A DNA stretch of 64,000 bases from Muricea muricata (taxonomy: Eukaryota; Cnidaria; Anthozoa; Malacalcyonacea; Plexauridae). Where the stretch lies: the NCBI GenBank assembly GCA_963855995.1, contig OY979717.1, forward strand, positions 8,571,501 to 8,635,500, written 5' to 3'. Positions 12,301 to 20,030 of this stretch are shown here, piece by piece (position 1 is the stretch's first letter; the number at the start of each line of letters is the position of its first letter). The notes beneath the pieces are model-generated. The model was not told where the DNA came from. It ran no database searches and saw only the letters and a list, made by a program, of their open reading frames with translations. The position numbers and the translations under genes were made by a program.

Positions 12301-15300
12301 TTTGTTCTTTTCCATTGCTTCAGGTAATTTTAGCACAGACTAACTTTTTCACTCGAAAGCATCGTGTCATCAGAGTTGTATTATATATCAGTGTTTTACC
12401 TTACCTACTTCCCGTTAATCAAAATTTATCAGCAAGACAAATTGGATATGGTGCTGTTACCGTGTTGTTGTCGTGGCTAAATTTAATCCAGTTTCTTCAA
12501 CTTGTGCCAGTTCTTGGGATATACATCATACTTGTTCAAAAGATATTGTGGACACTAATGAAGGTTCGTATTGTTTCAATAATGCCGCACGCGTATTTCT
12601 ATTTTTTATAAAAAGAGAACACGATATATATACTTAAGCAGTACAACGCGGGTCATACGGCAATGGATAAGTTTCCATCACGTCATATGTTTAGCGCTTG
12701 GTGCTCATTTAAGTATTGAGTTTAAGTGGTATTCATGACAGCTATTGGATCTTGTGTTTGGTAGCATTTATATATAAATCATAATATGTATATGTAATTT
12801 GCTCGTTTCCACAAAGGAGTAACATACATGTATATGTGTAAAGTTAATCGCCAAGCATTCATTTGTTTTTTGTTCTTGTTGTAGTTGTTTTCGTTAAATA
12901 TCGAGGATGTCTATTTTTGGCCGAAATTTGTCTTATTCTTCCTGAGAGTTCATGTACAGATAAAAATGTTCATTGTCTGATCCTATATTCTATTCTGACT
13001 AATTCCGATCTTGACCTCATAATGTGCTTATCATAACCATATTTTGGCTGTGGCTGCAAACATTACATGTATGCTGTATTTCATGCTAGGGGAAGAATTG
13101 CAACAATAATCTCACATTTCAAAACAATAGATACTCCGAAGATCGATAACATATTGAAAATTTATTTCGACGTTTCGACTAAACTATAGTCATCATCAGG
13201 AAATGAATGATGATGATATTACATATAGCTACGTACAATTTAAAAATTAATCTTTAGAAGCTTTAGTTCCATGGTTAAGTGACGGTTTCAATCTATTTAT
13301 AGCAATAGATTCTTGAAAAAGTATTAGAGACCAGTGTTAGTGAGCATTTTATATTACCATCTTCGTCATAAGGACTTAGTACGTTCTAGTAGATTCTTTA
13401 TTAAGTTGAATTCGTACTGGTCATTACCAACATTACTCCGGCTACACTCCGTGGTCGAGGAAGATTTCTTGGACACGTGCCCTCATTCATCGTGCCCACA
13501 AAATTTGCGGCAACGATGAACTCCTCAAAACTGAATTAAACAATATCACTTCTTTCATGTCATGGAATGGCTTCTCCCGCAAACTTTCAAGAAAACTATT
13601 AACATTATTCAAACCCTCAACTGTTATGAGTTGTAACACTGTCACTGATAATTCCCTCATCGAACCGATTACAGTCGAAATCTGGATTCATTTACCTTTC
13701 CTTGGTAACTATGGAACTAAACTAACCAATAGCTTCATTCGAAAAATAAGTCCATTATGAAAATCTCCTTGTAAATTTATTGTCAACTGAACTAGTGTTG
13801 CTAACTGCTTCATCTCACTTAAAGACCAAACAACAAAAATGTATCAAAGCTCCGTTGTCTATGAATTCAAATGCCCTGGATGTAACGCTAACTACGTAGG
13901 AAAAACTGATCGCTGCTTGTACACCCGAATAAAAGAACATTCGTATCATGACTCTTCCGAGATATACAACCATATTTGTAGCTGCAACGAATTCAACTTT
14001 ATAAAGAATCTGCTAGAACTAAGTCCTTATGACGAAGATAGTAATATAAAACACTCACTAACAGATTAAATAATTACTAACACTAAAATAATCGACAAAT
14101 CAAAACACTGGTCTCTAATACTTTTTCAAGAGTCTATTGCTATAAATAGATTGAAACCGTCACTAAAAGATCTATTAATTTTTAACTAATCATATCTTGT
14201 TACTTCACGATATAATTGTACGTATATGTAATATCATCATCATTCATTTCCTGATGATGACTATAGTTTAGTCAAAACGTCGAAATAAATTTTCAATATG
14301 TTATCGATCTTCGGAGTATCTATTGTTTTGTATTTTATCAAAATACTCAGTGGTTCCCGTAATCTCACATTTGTTTATGTTTTTCCTTAGGTATGTATTG
14401 TGGTTGCAATATACCTGCTCAGTTTCACCACCACCTTCTACGTACTTCTCGCAGAACACGACAGTTTTAAGAATATTTGGATCTCATTCGTTTCAACATT
14501 TGTGGCGATGACGAACGGCATTGATTATGATAACCTGTTTGTTACAGTTGGATGGTATCCAGCGATTTATGAATTAAAAATGGTCATCCTCATTTTGTTT
14601 CTGTTGACAATGTCTATTGTTGTGAACAATGCTTTAATTGGTTTAGCCGTTGGCGATGCAGATGAAGTAATGAAATCTGCAAGTTTTGACAAGTTTCTAA
14701 GAAGGGTGAGAAGAAATATAAATTTAAATTTAAACTTACAGCACATTGGAGAGATTGGAGAACATGCACCTAACACGTAACAAATTCAATTTTAATAACG
14801 GGGCGAAATTTTTTGTCATGTATCGCTTATCATGCTAAAATTTCAGCACGATAAACAGGGATGAAACTCGCCCCTATTTGTAAATCACTGATTTTGCAGG
14901 AATTTCTTCTGTCTTGATCCCAATTTTCAAATGCGTAAATTAATTGTCTTCTCCTTTACTTTCCGATTTTTTTGTGTATACACATTTCTTTAGACTAGAA
15001 ATTTTCATGTTCTGTCAAAATCTAGTAGCCAACGCTTTAGAATATGCAAATGTTTTTGTAAGTTTCACATTCCAAATATTATTACAATAAAAGGCCGATT
15101 ACATGGAGAGTGTTTAGTCCGGGCTGAGTTCCAGCCTGCTCAACCGAGCTGAATTTTTTTCACGATTACATGGCAACATTCAGCCCGGGCTGATTTAAAA
15201 TTCCAGTATAAGTCCAGGCTGAGATTTCAGCCCAGTCTGAGACAATAATGTCTGGAAATTGAGCTATTTCGCCTTATTTTATCGCTTAAAATTTGCCCAG

Positions 15301-16059
15301 ATCTTTATTGCACTTGTGTGAGAGTTTTGACAAACCGAAGGAAATAATACACGAAAACACAGTTAAATGATATATAATTTCCGCCCGGGCTGAAGCAATT
15401 ACCTGACGAACTCGACCTAAGCTGTAATTTCAGGCCGGGCAGCTCAAACCGGGCTGAAACACATTCCAATCTGAAATGTTTGTCATATAATCGCTCGCTG
15501 TCTTTTATTACGATTTTAGTCTTAAATCGGACTGAAGTTTCGGCTCGGCAAACCGAACCCTAACTAAGCGTCGTTCGAGGTATGACGCCTTGATCTAAGA
15601 CTAGCTTGTCCTTTTTACTTCTCCTGATCATTGGCTATCTATATAAGAACGTATGTGAATAAAATATAATCTAATTTTTCATAGGCTGAATTTATTATCG
15701 TACTTGAAAAAAATATGAACCTACTTCCGTACTTCAAATGTAAACTGGACGAAAAACCCGGCTACATTGAGTCCCCACAAAAGGAAAGGAGACTTTCAAA
15801 ACATTCAAAGCTTCAAAACATTTGGGACGCATTGCGCTTGGGTAGTAGAAACGACAAAGTGAATGGCGCGACTGACGAGCAAAAAGAAAATGAAATGCAT
15901 AATACCTGGGAAGATCATTTTGAAAAAACCGTCGAGAGTAAATTAGAAAATCTTCGTTTAAACTTGCAAAATGAATTGAAAGAAATCCAGGAAAGAATTA
16001 AACGAGATTTAGAAGAGATACTTGGACGAAAGAAAGATTCAACAATTGAAAAAAAGTAA
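12..16059 (+). CDS. TRPA-like ankyrin-repeat cation channel, gene A (5' end outside window)
   Basis: Spliced coding exons 12-318, 6640-6793, 7175-7420, 7626-7753, 12324-12563, 14391-14705 and 15685-16059. Phases agree at every junction and give 587 codons plus stop. The product is the C-terminal part of a plasma-membrane TRP channel: ankyrin repeats, a linker, S1 (exon 3), S2 (exon 4), S3-S4 and the start of S5 (exon 5), S5-pore-S6 (exon 6), then a coiled coil (exon 7). The S6 end reads [11 protein letters not shown], a hallmark of the TRPA family, whose members gate cations in response to irritants, heat or mechanical input. Exon lengths 240 and 315 are identical to gene B. Introns are loaded with transposons (6.3, 4.6 and 1.8 kb). 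An AATAAA at 16263 lies about 200 bp after the stop. The upstream exons should be to the left of this window. TRPA membership is strong; ligand or stimulus cannot be told. Confidence 0.85.
319..1200 (+). other. gene A intron, 5' part
   Basis: AT-rich intron sequence with no convincing ORF. A run near 840-1030 carries several GCGCG-containing words. I see no recognisable repeat ends here. Confidence 0.5.
1353..2706. mobile_element. TIR element (about 350-bp inverted ends), non-autonomous
   Basis: The left end starts GTCTCAATACCGCATATAAA and the right end is its near-exact inverse (TTTATATGCAGTGTTGAGAC). Inverted similarity runs about 350 bp inward (1353-1710 against 2350-2706). The interior is AT-rich with no transposase. 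It interrupts the left outer arm. A direct target duplication is not evident. Confidence 0.65.
1795..1875 (-). repeat. degenerate Penelope 3'-end remnant
   Basis: On the minus strand this resembles the terminal part of the Penelope copy at 11.9-12.0 kb: GACTGCAGACTG, then AAAAGCTTGT, then an AT-rich stretch ending AACCAGA. It is heavily mutated and has no coding part. Confidence 0.4.
2824..2862 (+). repeat. short interstitial TTAGGG-like tract
   Basis: Two pairs of GGTTAGGGTTAGGG separated by GATG, within the left outer arm. A further single copy lies at 2777. It matches the common animal telomere repeat but is only about 40 bp. Confidence 0.6.
2917..4865. mobile_element. TIR element with 8-bp target duplication GTAGAGGC
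   Basis: Ends are CATAGATATAGTAGACC and its inverse, with about 380 bp of inverted similarity (2917-3300 against 4480-4865). GTAGAGGC occurs directly on both sides (2909-2916, 4866-4873). The 1.2-kb interior is AT-rich and non-coding. An 8-bp duplication fits hAT-like and some other cut-and-paste families. Confidence 0.8.
4087..4172 (+). repeat. 29-bp tandem repeat, three copies
   Basis: TTGCTACAGAGATAATTAAG plus CAATATAAC is repeated three times head to tail inside the TIR element at 2917-4865. The last copy has one change (AAGTAATAT). Confidence 0.85.
5141..5507. mobile_element. 367-bp MITE-like element carrying a RecQ-like helicase fragment
   Basis: A perfect inverted repeat of about 47 bp forms the ends (GTGATCGACATACAAAAAAC at the left, its inverse at the right, both including CGTACTGCGCATGCGT). 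The interior encodes the helicase fragment listed separately. It lies in the right outer arm. Confidence 0.75.
5314..5452 (+). pseudogene. captured RecQ-family helicase N-terminal fragment
   Basis: Reading frame 2 of this stretch gives LKLKECQYKAVKAVV, then CILPTGYGKSIIYQLLPF. The PTGYGKS is a Walker A loop in the context typical of RecQ-type DNA helicases (Q-x-x-A upstream, YQLP downstream). Only about 45 residues of the helicase remain, between the two inverted repeats of a 367-bp element, so this is a captured piece, not a gene. The frame stays open well beyond the fragment by chance. Confidence 0.65.
5746..6639 (+). other. gene A intron, 3' part
   Basis: No ORF or repeat that I recognise. 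It ends in the polypyrimidine-AG acceptor of the 6640 exon. Confidence 0.5.
6640..6793 (+). CDS. gene A exon: ankyrin-to-membrane linker
   Basis: Acceptor attttgcag ends at 6639; donor G|GTAATT begins at 6794 after one base of a split codon. It encodes VVKSYCDDPEGCLAEM and ends YDFFCLESQ. The exon is 15 bases shorter than its gene B counterpart, the difference falling just before YDFFCLES. Confidence 0.8.
7175..7420 (+). CDS. gene A exon: pre-S1 and S1
   Basis: Bounded by acceptor ggtag at 7174 and donor GTAAGT at 7421, phase 1 to phase 1. It encodes CPRFKALEVM, then YVDRKWIQRGF leading into a hydrophobic run (YTIGLILVNLLFHVCLML), the first membrane segment. Confidence 0.8.
7626..7753 (+). 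CDS. gene A exon: S2
   Basis: Acceptor tttgcag ends at 7625; donor GTAAAA begins at 7754. 42 codons after the split His codon encode EMMILRVIMLIIAVGILLKD, the second membrane segment, ending at phase 0. Confidence 0.75.
8045..8640 (-). pseudogene. LINE fragment (endonuclease end to start of RT region)
   Basis: On the minus strand, frames joined by small shifts read GCGIIIAGDFNR, a segment containing KNLSRQFQLKQLVHL, and later NNRPWITKDIKRLIKQRQRA. AGDFNR is the endonuclease (APE-type) motif of CR1/L2-like LINEs and the PWITKDIK stretch lies between endonuclease and reverse transcriptase. Several frameshifts and stops show it is dead. The same element's 5' part is at about 10690-10365. Confidence 0.7.
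8660..8937. mobile_element. MITE with TA target duplication
   Basis: Ends CTTCATGGTTGGTGAG and its inverse (ACGAACCAACCATGAAG) flanked by TA on both sides. Sub-terminal sequence is also inverted (CTTCCACTACCACTACCGCT against GTAGCGGTAGAGGTATTGGA). 278 bp, no coding capacity. The TA duplication suggests the Tc1/mariner superfamily. Confidence 0.75.
9497..10108. mobile_element. hAT-like non-autonomous element, TSD GTAAAATC
   Basis: Starts CAGTGAACTCAAATAAGACT and ends with the inverse sequence. GTAAAATC is duplicated directly at 9489-9496 and 10109-10116. CAG...CTG ends with an 8-bp duplication are the hAT pattern. 612 bp with no transposase. Confidence 0.8.
10135..10330. repeat. small inverted repeat (MITE-like)
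   Basis: TTCACCAGTAAAAAAACATC is inverted a short distance on (GAACGATGTTTTTTTCACC), with CCAATCAAA/GATTGG words further out. Ends are not resolved. Confidence 0.4.
10365..10690 (-). pseudogene. LINE fragment (start of ORF2 endonuclease)
   Basis: The minus strand reads VMSLVPKIDEFCLLVSKHNP then ILITETWLKKSIGNNHVEL before breaking. The LITETWL motif and the order match the first LINE in the gene B intron ([21 protein letters not shown]), so both belong to one family. Confidence 0.7.
11101..11493 (-). pseudogene. GIY-YIG nuclease domain of Penelope-like element, left arm
   Basis: 130 codons open on the minus strand. It begins in the central spacer and reads LPSPKDRPSEEKQTNGVYQI then CSWTYIGETGRSLKTRKKEH. 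The GVYQI and TYIGETGRSL pair is the GIY-YIG core, followed by the conserved R-x-x-EH. GIY-YIG endonuclease nicks the target in Penelope-like retroelements. The RT domain that should precede it is missing, so the copy is truncated. Confidence 0.75.
11432..11845 (+). pseudogene. GIY-YIG nuclease domain of Penelope-like element, right arm
   Basis: Mirror copy of the left arm: NVVYQINRADCSWKYIGETG then RSLETRKKEHIRN. After about residue 100 the frame diverges from the left copy (STLPIAKSLTAQ in place of DFANCKIIDRAN), which marks a frameshift in this arm. Confidence 0.72.
11961..11990 (+). ncRNA. degenerate hammerhead-like motif in Penelope terminal sequence
   Basis: TGAAG, a 5-bp stem (GCTGC/GCAGC) with a short loop, then CGAAAGC. 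This is the layout of the minimal hammerhead ribozymes known in Penelope-like elements (CUGANGA, stem II, GAAA), but two core positions differ. An inverted copy lies at 10942-10972. Confidence 0.35.
12324..12563 (+). CDS. gene A exon: S3-S4 and start of S5
   Basis: Acceptor gcttcag ends at 12323; donor GTTCGT begins at 12564; 80 codons, phase 0 at both ends. It encodes a hydrophobic segment ending in LPYLLPV and then [17 protein letters not shown] (S4-like) and a further hydrophobic run to WTLMK. Same length and frame as gene B exon 25735-25496. Confidence 0.82.
13168..13200 (-). ncRNA. hammerhead ribozyme-like motif, left terminal copy
   Basis: On the minus strand: CCTGATGATGACTATAGTTT then AGTCGAAACGTCG. 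CTGATGA, a stem closed by GACTA/TAGTC, then GAAAC-GTC follow the hammerhead core order. One unpaired base sits between core and stem. Penelope-like elements are known to carry such minimal hammerheads in their terminal repeats. Confidence 0.5.
13450..14069 (+). pseudogene. Penelope-like protein remnant: RT thumb end plus GIY-YIG domain
   Basis: Frames read CALIHRAHKICGNDELLKTE and LPFLGNYGTKLTNSF, which match the region after the polymerase core in Penelope-like proteins. Stops follow near 13760. Then MYQSSVVYEFKCPGCNANYV-GKTDRCLYTRIKEH (13839-14069), the GIY-YIG core with VVYEF and NYVGKT and conserved cysteines. No catalytic RT motifs remain. Confidence 0.72.
14250..14283 (+). ncRNA. hammerhead ribozyme-like motif, right terminal copy (mutated)
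   Basis: Same motif in the opposite orientation, but the conserved GAAA reads AAAA (GTCAAAACGTC). If the motif is a ribozyme, this copy should be impaired. Confidence 0.45.
14391..14705 (+). CDS. gene A exon: S5, pore loop and S6
   Basis: Acceptor ttttccttag ends at 14390; donor AGG|GTGAGA begins at 14706; 105 codons. S5 ([17 protein letters not shown]), a pore loop containing STFVAMTNGIDY, and S6 ending GLAVGDADEV are clear. The pore motif reads TNG where gene B has MDG. Confidence 0.87.
15080..15580. repeat. intronic repeat with palindromic CAGCCCGGGCTGA words
   Basis: Words such as CAGCCCGGGCTGA, AGTCCGGGCTGAG and AACCGGGCTGAA recur about every 50-100 bp, and the block starts near GGCCGATTACATGGAGAGTG. 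Gene C carries the inverted equivalent at 61380-61930, so it predates the A/C duplication. It may be a non-autonomous transposon; no coding capacity. Confidence 0.5.
15685..16059 (+). CDS. gene A last exon: C-terminal coiled coil and stop
   Basis: Acceptor tttcatag ends at 15684. 124 codons and TAA. It starts AEFIIVLEKN and carries a long charged helix ([18 protein letters not shown] and onward), a predicted coiled coil like the tetramerising one in TRPA channels. Gene C has a shorter version with an internal 10-codon deletion and a different tail. Confidence 0.82.
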   Translation, partial: AEFIIVLEKNMNLLPYFKCKLDEKPGYIESPQKERRLSKHSKLQNIWDALRLGSRNDKVNGATDEQKENEMHNTWEDHFEKTVESKLENLRLNLQNELKEIQERIKRDLEEILGRKKDSTIEKK

Positions 16060-16262
16060 AACAATATGGAACCGTAGTATGCTCAAAAAAACTGATCTCA
16101 ATCTGTGTCAATGAATTTTGAGAAAACATTAACTGTGCTGAGTAAATAATTGTGTAGAAAACAATTTAAAGGATTAGTGTCACAATATCTTGTATATTTA
16201 TAGTATCGCGCGGAATTTTGTTGTTGTTTTTTTATAAATTCTATCTCATCTAAAATCCACAA

Positions 16263-16268
16263 AATAAA
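16263..16268 (+). terminator. probable polyadenylation signal of gene A
   Basis: AATAAA about 200 bp beyond the stop codon. At the matching place in gene C (near 60721 on the minus strand) the hexamer reads AATAAC. Confidence 0.45.
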
Positions 16269-16299
16269 GTTCAAAATACCTTTTTAGCAGATTTCTATG

Positions 16300-16990
16300 A
16301 GTGGAATAAGATGAAAGGGATTCGCAAAAGATGGTTTCAAAAATATGCAAGAGATTAAACAAATTATAAACAGTGTTTGATTGTAGCTGACCCAGATGGC
16401 CAGGCCACCAATCCATTAATTAGTTGTTGCATCATGTGTATAACCATTCAAAACTTTTTAAAGTTTGCATTCAATGTTTACTTGTACTCAACACTGCTCA
16501 GTAAAAAAAACCGATTTAATATGTGTGGCGATTGCCATGCAACCGCCCCTGCCATCTTTAACGTACATCTTCTGGTGCATAAATCTGCTTTCAGAATTCA
16601 GACTGTACTTTCGTAGTACAAAAGCCAACATTATGTCAGTGGCTTTTCAAACAGTAGTGTTGCCAGCCCGACAATTTAGTTCCGCGAACAAATTTCAAAT
16701 TATCCTTATTTATTTCGTCAGAAATTCATTGTTTTCACAGTCAAAATATAACTACAGATTCCAAGCAAAAGAAGGTGAAAGTGTTTATGAAACGATGTTT
16801 TGTCGAACATTTTGTTGATTGCATTGCTAAGATCAGTTAAAATGACAATGTAACTTATTTGATGGAATTTTGTGACTCTTATTCTTGTCGAGGTATTCCA
16901 CTTTATTGGATATCCGAATAACCGTGACACCCACGACGTCATACTGTATAATGAGTGTCTTTGCTCATTTTGTTACGTATATAACAATAT
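16300..16990 (+). other. 3' flank of gene A shared with gene C
   Basis: No gene seen. The sequence is the inverse of 60690-59800 with scattered differences and one element (60206-60408) present only on the C side. The match ends near 16985 (TTTGCTCATTTTGTTAC). Confidence 0.65.
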
Positions 16991-17255
16991 AACTAGAAGT
17001 TACTATCGCAAGGAAAGTGCTGCCGTACGATCTACGCCTTGATTATACTAATCTTTTAACATAATTTTACACACAGTCACACAATGTATGAATGAATTTA
17101 ATTTGCTTAAAATAGTTGAAATTACAACGTGCTATATAGTGCACTGTGAATTACATTACTTTGTGTAATGTCATGTGATTCTTGGTGCCGATAATAATTC
17201 TAAACTGCCATTAAACACGAATAGAAGCCATACTATTATTTCAGTCTTCAAGACG

Positions 17256-17652
17256 TCATGAAGGAAATATGTCCTTCAAGGTGTTAGATAAGTTCTTTCT
17301 TGCAATATTAGTTCTGGGCAGTTTATGATAATTCATTGTCTGATTTTTTGTGCAACATGTAGATGTTCCAAATTTATTTAACATGTAATCTTCATCTAAT
17401 AACTTGTTAGGGTAACTTGTTAGGGTAAGCTTGGGATACAATGCTCCTGGCATCCACGATGAAGGTTGAAAAGAAGTATGGTGATTTAACCATACTGTGC
17501 TTTGAAGATTCCATGCATAAATTATGATAAACTGAATTCCATCCATTTGGTAGATTTAAAACATGTAGTGTCTTTTTAACTTTATAATACAGCAAAATTT
17601 CACTCTTCAATTTTGACTTAGAACCATGTTCAAATAACTCAAATGTCAACAT
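17256..17652 (-). pseudogene. unidentified ORF pair, possible decayed coding sequence
   Basis: Two overlapping minus-strand frames (17652-17407 and 17546-17256) have amino-acid-like composition, for example YYKVKKTLHVLNLPNGWNSV and ALYPKLTLTSYPNKLLDEDY. A short tandem duplication of TTGTTAGGGTAAC near 17404-17430 shifts the frame between them. I do not recognise a family. It could be a transposase remnant or chance. Confidence 0.25.
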
Positions 17653-18059
17653 AGGAACCTATTGCTGCTCTTTTCTAAGTTTTATTTTAATGATGTACCT
17701 TTGTGCTATATTGTAAAAACTATAAAATATTTTTTTCTGTGTTATACAGTTGTACCATTACTAGCAGAATTTGGAAGAACTCATTTTTCCAATTTCTACT
17801 CATGTTGTCACAATAATTTTTCTCAACGTGGGAAATAGTTTATTTTTTGTAAATAGAAAGTTAACGTTACTTTAAAAAGTATTTGAAGTCAATACTTTTA
17901 TTCATTAAATGTTTGCAAAGTTGAGTAAATTATGTGCTTGTTGCAACAAGTGTGATTTTGGGCAACTGTCATGGGGAAAATGTTTATATTTCATAAATAA
18001 AAAGTCATTATAAAGTATTTCAAGAGTGGAATCATTTAATATTTTTATGTAAGGCATTT

Positions 18060-19500
18060 CCAATTTACATGTATGCTGAGGGGCTCTGCTGACATCAAGT
18101 TTATTTTCTAAAAGAAATTAATTGGGCAGAACATGAATATATGAATGGTTCTATAGCTGATGTGTTTGTAGAATTTTTTACTTTGGGGTCTACAGCCGAC
18201 ATTTTAGAAAAAAAATTAATTGGGCAGAACATGAATACATGGACGGTTCTATAGCTGATATGTTTGTAATATTTTTACTTTGGGGTCTACAGCTGACACT
18301 TTCTAAAAGAAATTAATTGCACAGAACTTGAATATTTAATCCCTACCCTAACAACTCTGAGTCCTCCAGATAGTGCTTTGATAGCACAATTAAAATGGCA
18401 GCTGTACAGTTTCCGAATAATGCGTTGCAGTGCAAAATCATTAATTTAAGAACGCAAATAGATGTCTTTTAAAAAATAGACTTACATAGCCGGGGGCCAA
18501 TTTGTGTTTATTCTGCTAAAATTTGTCATCTTGATTATGTCATCTTTATATATATATATACAATTACGCAACTACCGCTACGCCACAGACCTCAATATAA
18601 AACTGAATGGATGTTTGAATTATCAAAACACTAAGCAATTTTGGGCTAGCTAGGCTTTATTCAGTAATTTTCAATTGACATTGCCAATACATCCTAACCC
18701 TAGTAAAATGTGCATGTGGACATATTTTTCTGTAATCATGGACTGAAAATTTTCAATTGACATTGTCAATACATTCTAGCCCTAGGAAAATGTGCATGTG
18801 GACATATTTTTTTATAATCGTAGACTGAAATTTTAATTAAAGTTATCCACATTTGAAATCAGACTTTGGAGATTGAAATTCAGTGATAAGTGTGTTAACT
18901 ATCAAAAATGACCTTACCAAAATGAAATTTGGTGCACAGTTTTACACCAAAATCATACACATTTGTCAGCATTAGAAGTCAGACTTTAGGGTCTAAAGGT
19001 GGCACGTTTGTAATATTGCTTACTTTGCAGTCTGTATAGCTAACATTTTACAAAAGAATTAATTGGGCAGAATAACATGAGCATATCAGTACACACACAA
19101 ACACTCGTTGGGTCTATAGGTGACACAATAGTATTATAGTAATAGGTGACAATATAGTAATATTGCTTACTTTGGGGTCTATAGCTAACATTTTATAAAA
19201 GAATTAATTGAGCAGAACAACATGAGTATATGAATATACACACTAACACTCGTTGCCATTTGAAGTCGGACCCTGGAGTCTATAGCTCAGGCGTTTGTAA
19301 TATTTCTTGAGCTTTCAGTTTTAATCGACATTTAATCAATTTGAAGTCGGACGCACAAACACTCGTTGCCATTTGAAGTCGGACTTTGTGTCTATAGCTG
19401 AGGCGTTTGTAATGTTTCTTGTTGAGGCTATAGCTGACACGTTTGTAATATTTCTTGAGCTTACAATTTTAGTAATATTTCTTCAGCTTTCAATTTGAAT
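18060..19500 (+). repeat. degenerate tandem array with MITE-derived motif
   Basis: Units of about 110 bp recur with AAATTAATTGGGCAGAACAT, GAATATATGAAT, GTTCTATAGCTGA and TTTGGGGTCTA, later with ACACTCGTTGCCATTTGAAG. A 100-bp pair at 18665-18830 is also direct. The GAAATTAATTG-GCAGAAC-GAATATATGAATA phrase is shared with the interior of the hAT-type MITEs at 40162 and 51883. Confidence 0.6.
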
Positions 19501-19680
19501 CGAGATTTGATCAAATTTCCGAGTTTTTTCCGACTTTTGTTGATCAAATTTCCGAATTTTGTTGACCACCCCCCTCATCTTAAAAACCAACCTGAATACT
19601 TAATTTTCCGGGCCAACCCCTTCATTTTAAAAACCAACCTGAATACTTAATTTTCCCCCGGAATTGCTGACATCTCCACC
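19495..19680 (+). repeat. short direct duplications before the hAT region
   Basis: TTGATCAAATTTCCGA occurs twice, and AAAACCAACCTGAATACTTA plus ATTTTCC occurs twice about 55 bp apart. Confidence 0.6.
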
Positions 19681-20030
19681 GCACAAATCGAGATTTCGAC
19701 TAAACATAACTCGGCCGGGGAACTGGACACGAAAAAGCAAGAACTTCGTGTAACGTCAAGAATAGTGTGCTGCCTCGCTGGCGCTCGGCAGCAACAAGGT
19801 AGTACAACTAAAACAACTCAGCATGCGCGTGTGCATTTGTATGCTGTGATTAACATCATGGGCCTAGAAGTTTATCTGTAATATTTCAACTACTTTTTAC
19901 TTAGAAATTATCGTGTGATTTTAATCAATCTTGACAATGTAATCGACAGATCATGGGAGAAAATATCGTTAGATAGACACTTTAAGGAGCGTATTTGGAA
20001 AGATCATATGAAATTTCTCTAACTTGAAAA

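Larger units (their letters stand above)
13120..14359 (+). mobile_element. short Penelope-like element with 13-bp target duplication
   Basis: TAATCTCACATTT flanks both sides (13107-13119, 14360-14372) and occurs once in gene C, so the insertion is exact: 1240 bp. The right part (about 13425-14359) runs 5' to 3' with the end of the RT thumb, a GIY-YIG domain and the terminal sequence. The left part (13120 to about 13425) is an inverted copy of the last 300 bp, including the end of the coding region. It is the same design as the palindrome at 10.9-12.0 kb but with unequal arms. Confidence 0.82.
16990..19900 (+). other. A-side-only block, repeat-rich
   Basis: About 2.9 kb that has no counterpart in the C copy, where the flanking homologous parts lie only about 150 bp apart. 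Contents: a weak minus-strand ORF pair (17652-17256) and degenerate tandem repeats (18.06-19.68 kb). Confidence 0.55.

Noticed and set aside
12318-12611. Exon 12324-12563 extended at both ends as one longer ORF
   Set aside because: The extra residues replace clear splice borders that are shared with genes B and C.
16377-16818. Overlapping plus-strand frames downstream of gene A
   Set aside because: They are not kept open in the matching C-side sequence, so no coding constraint is seen.
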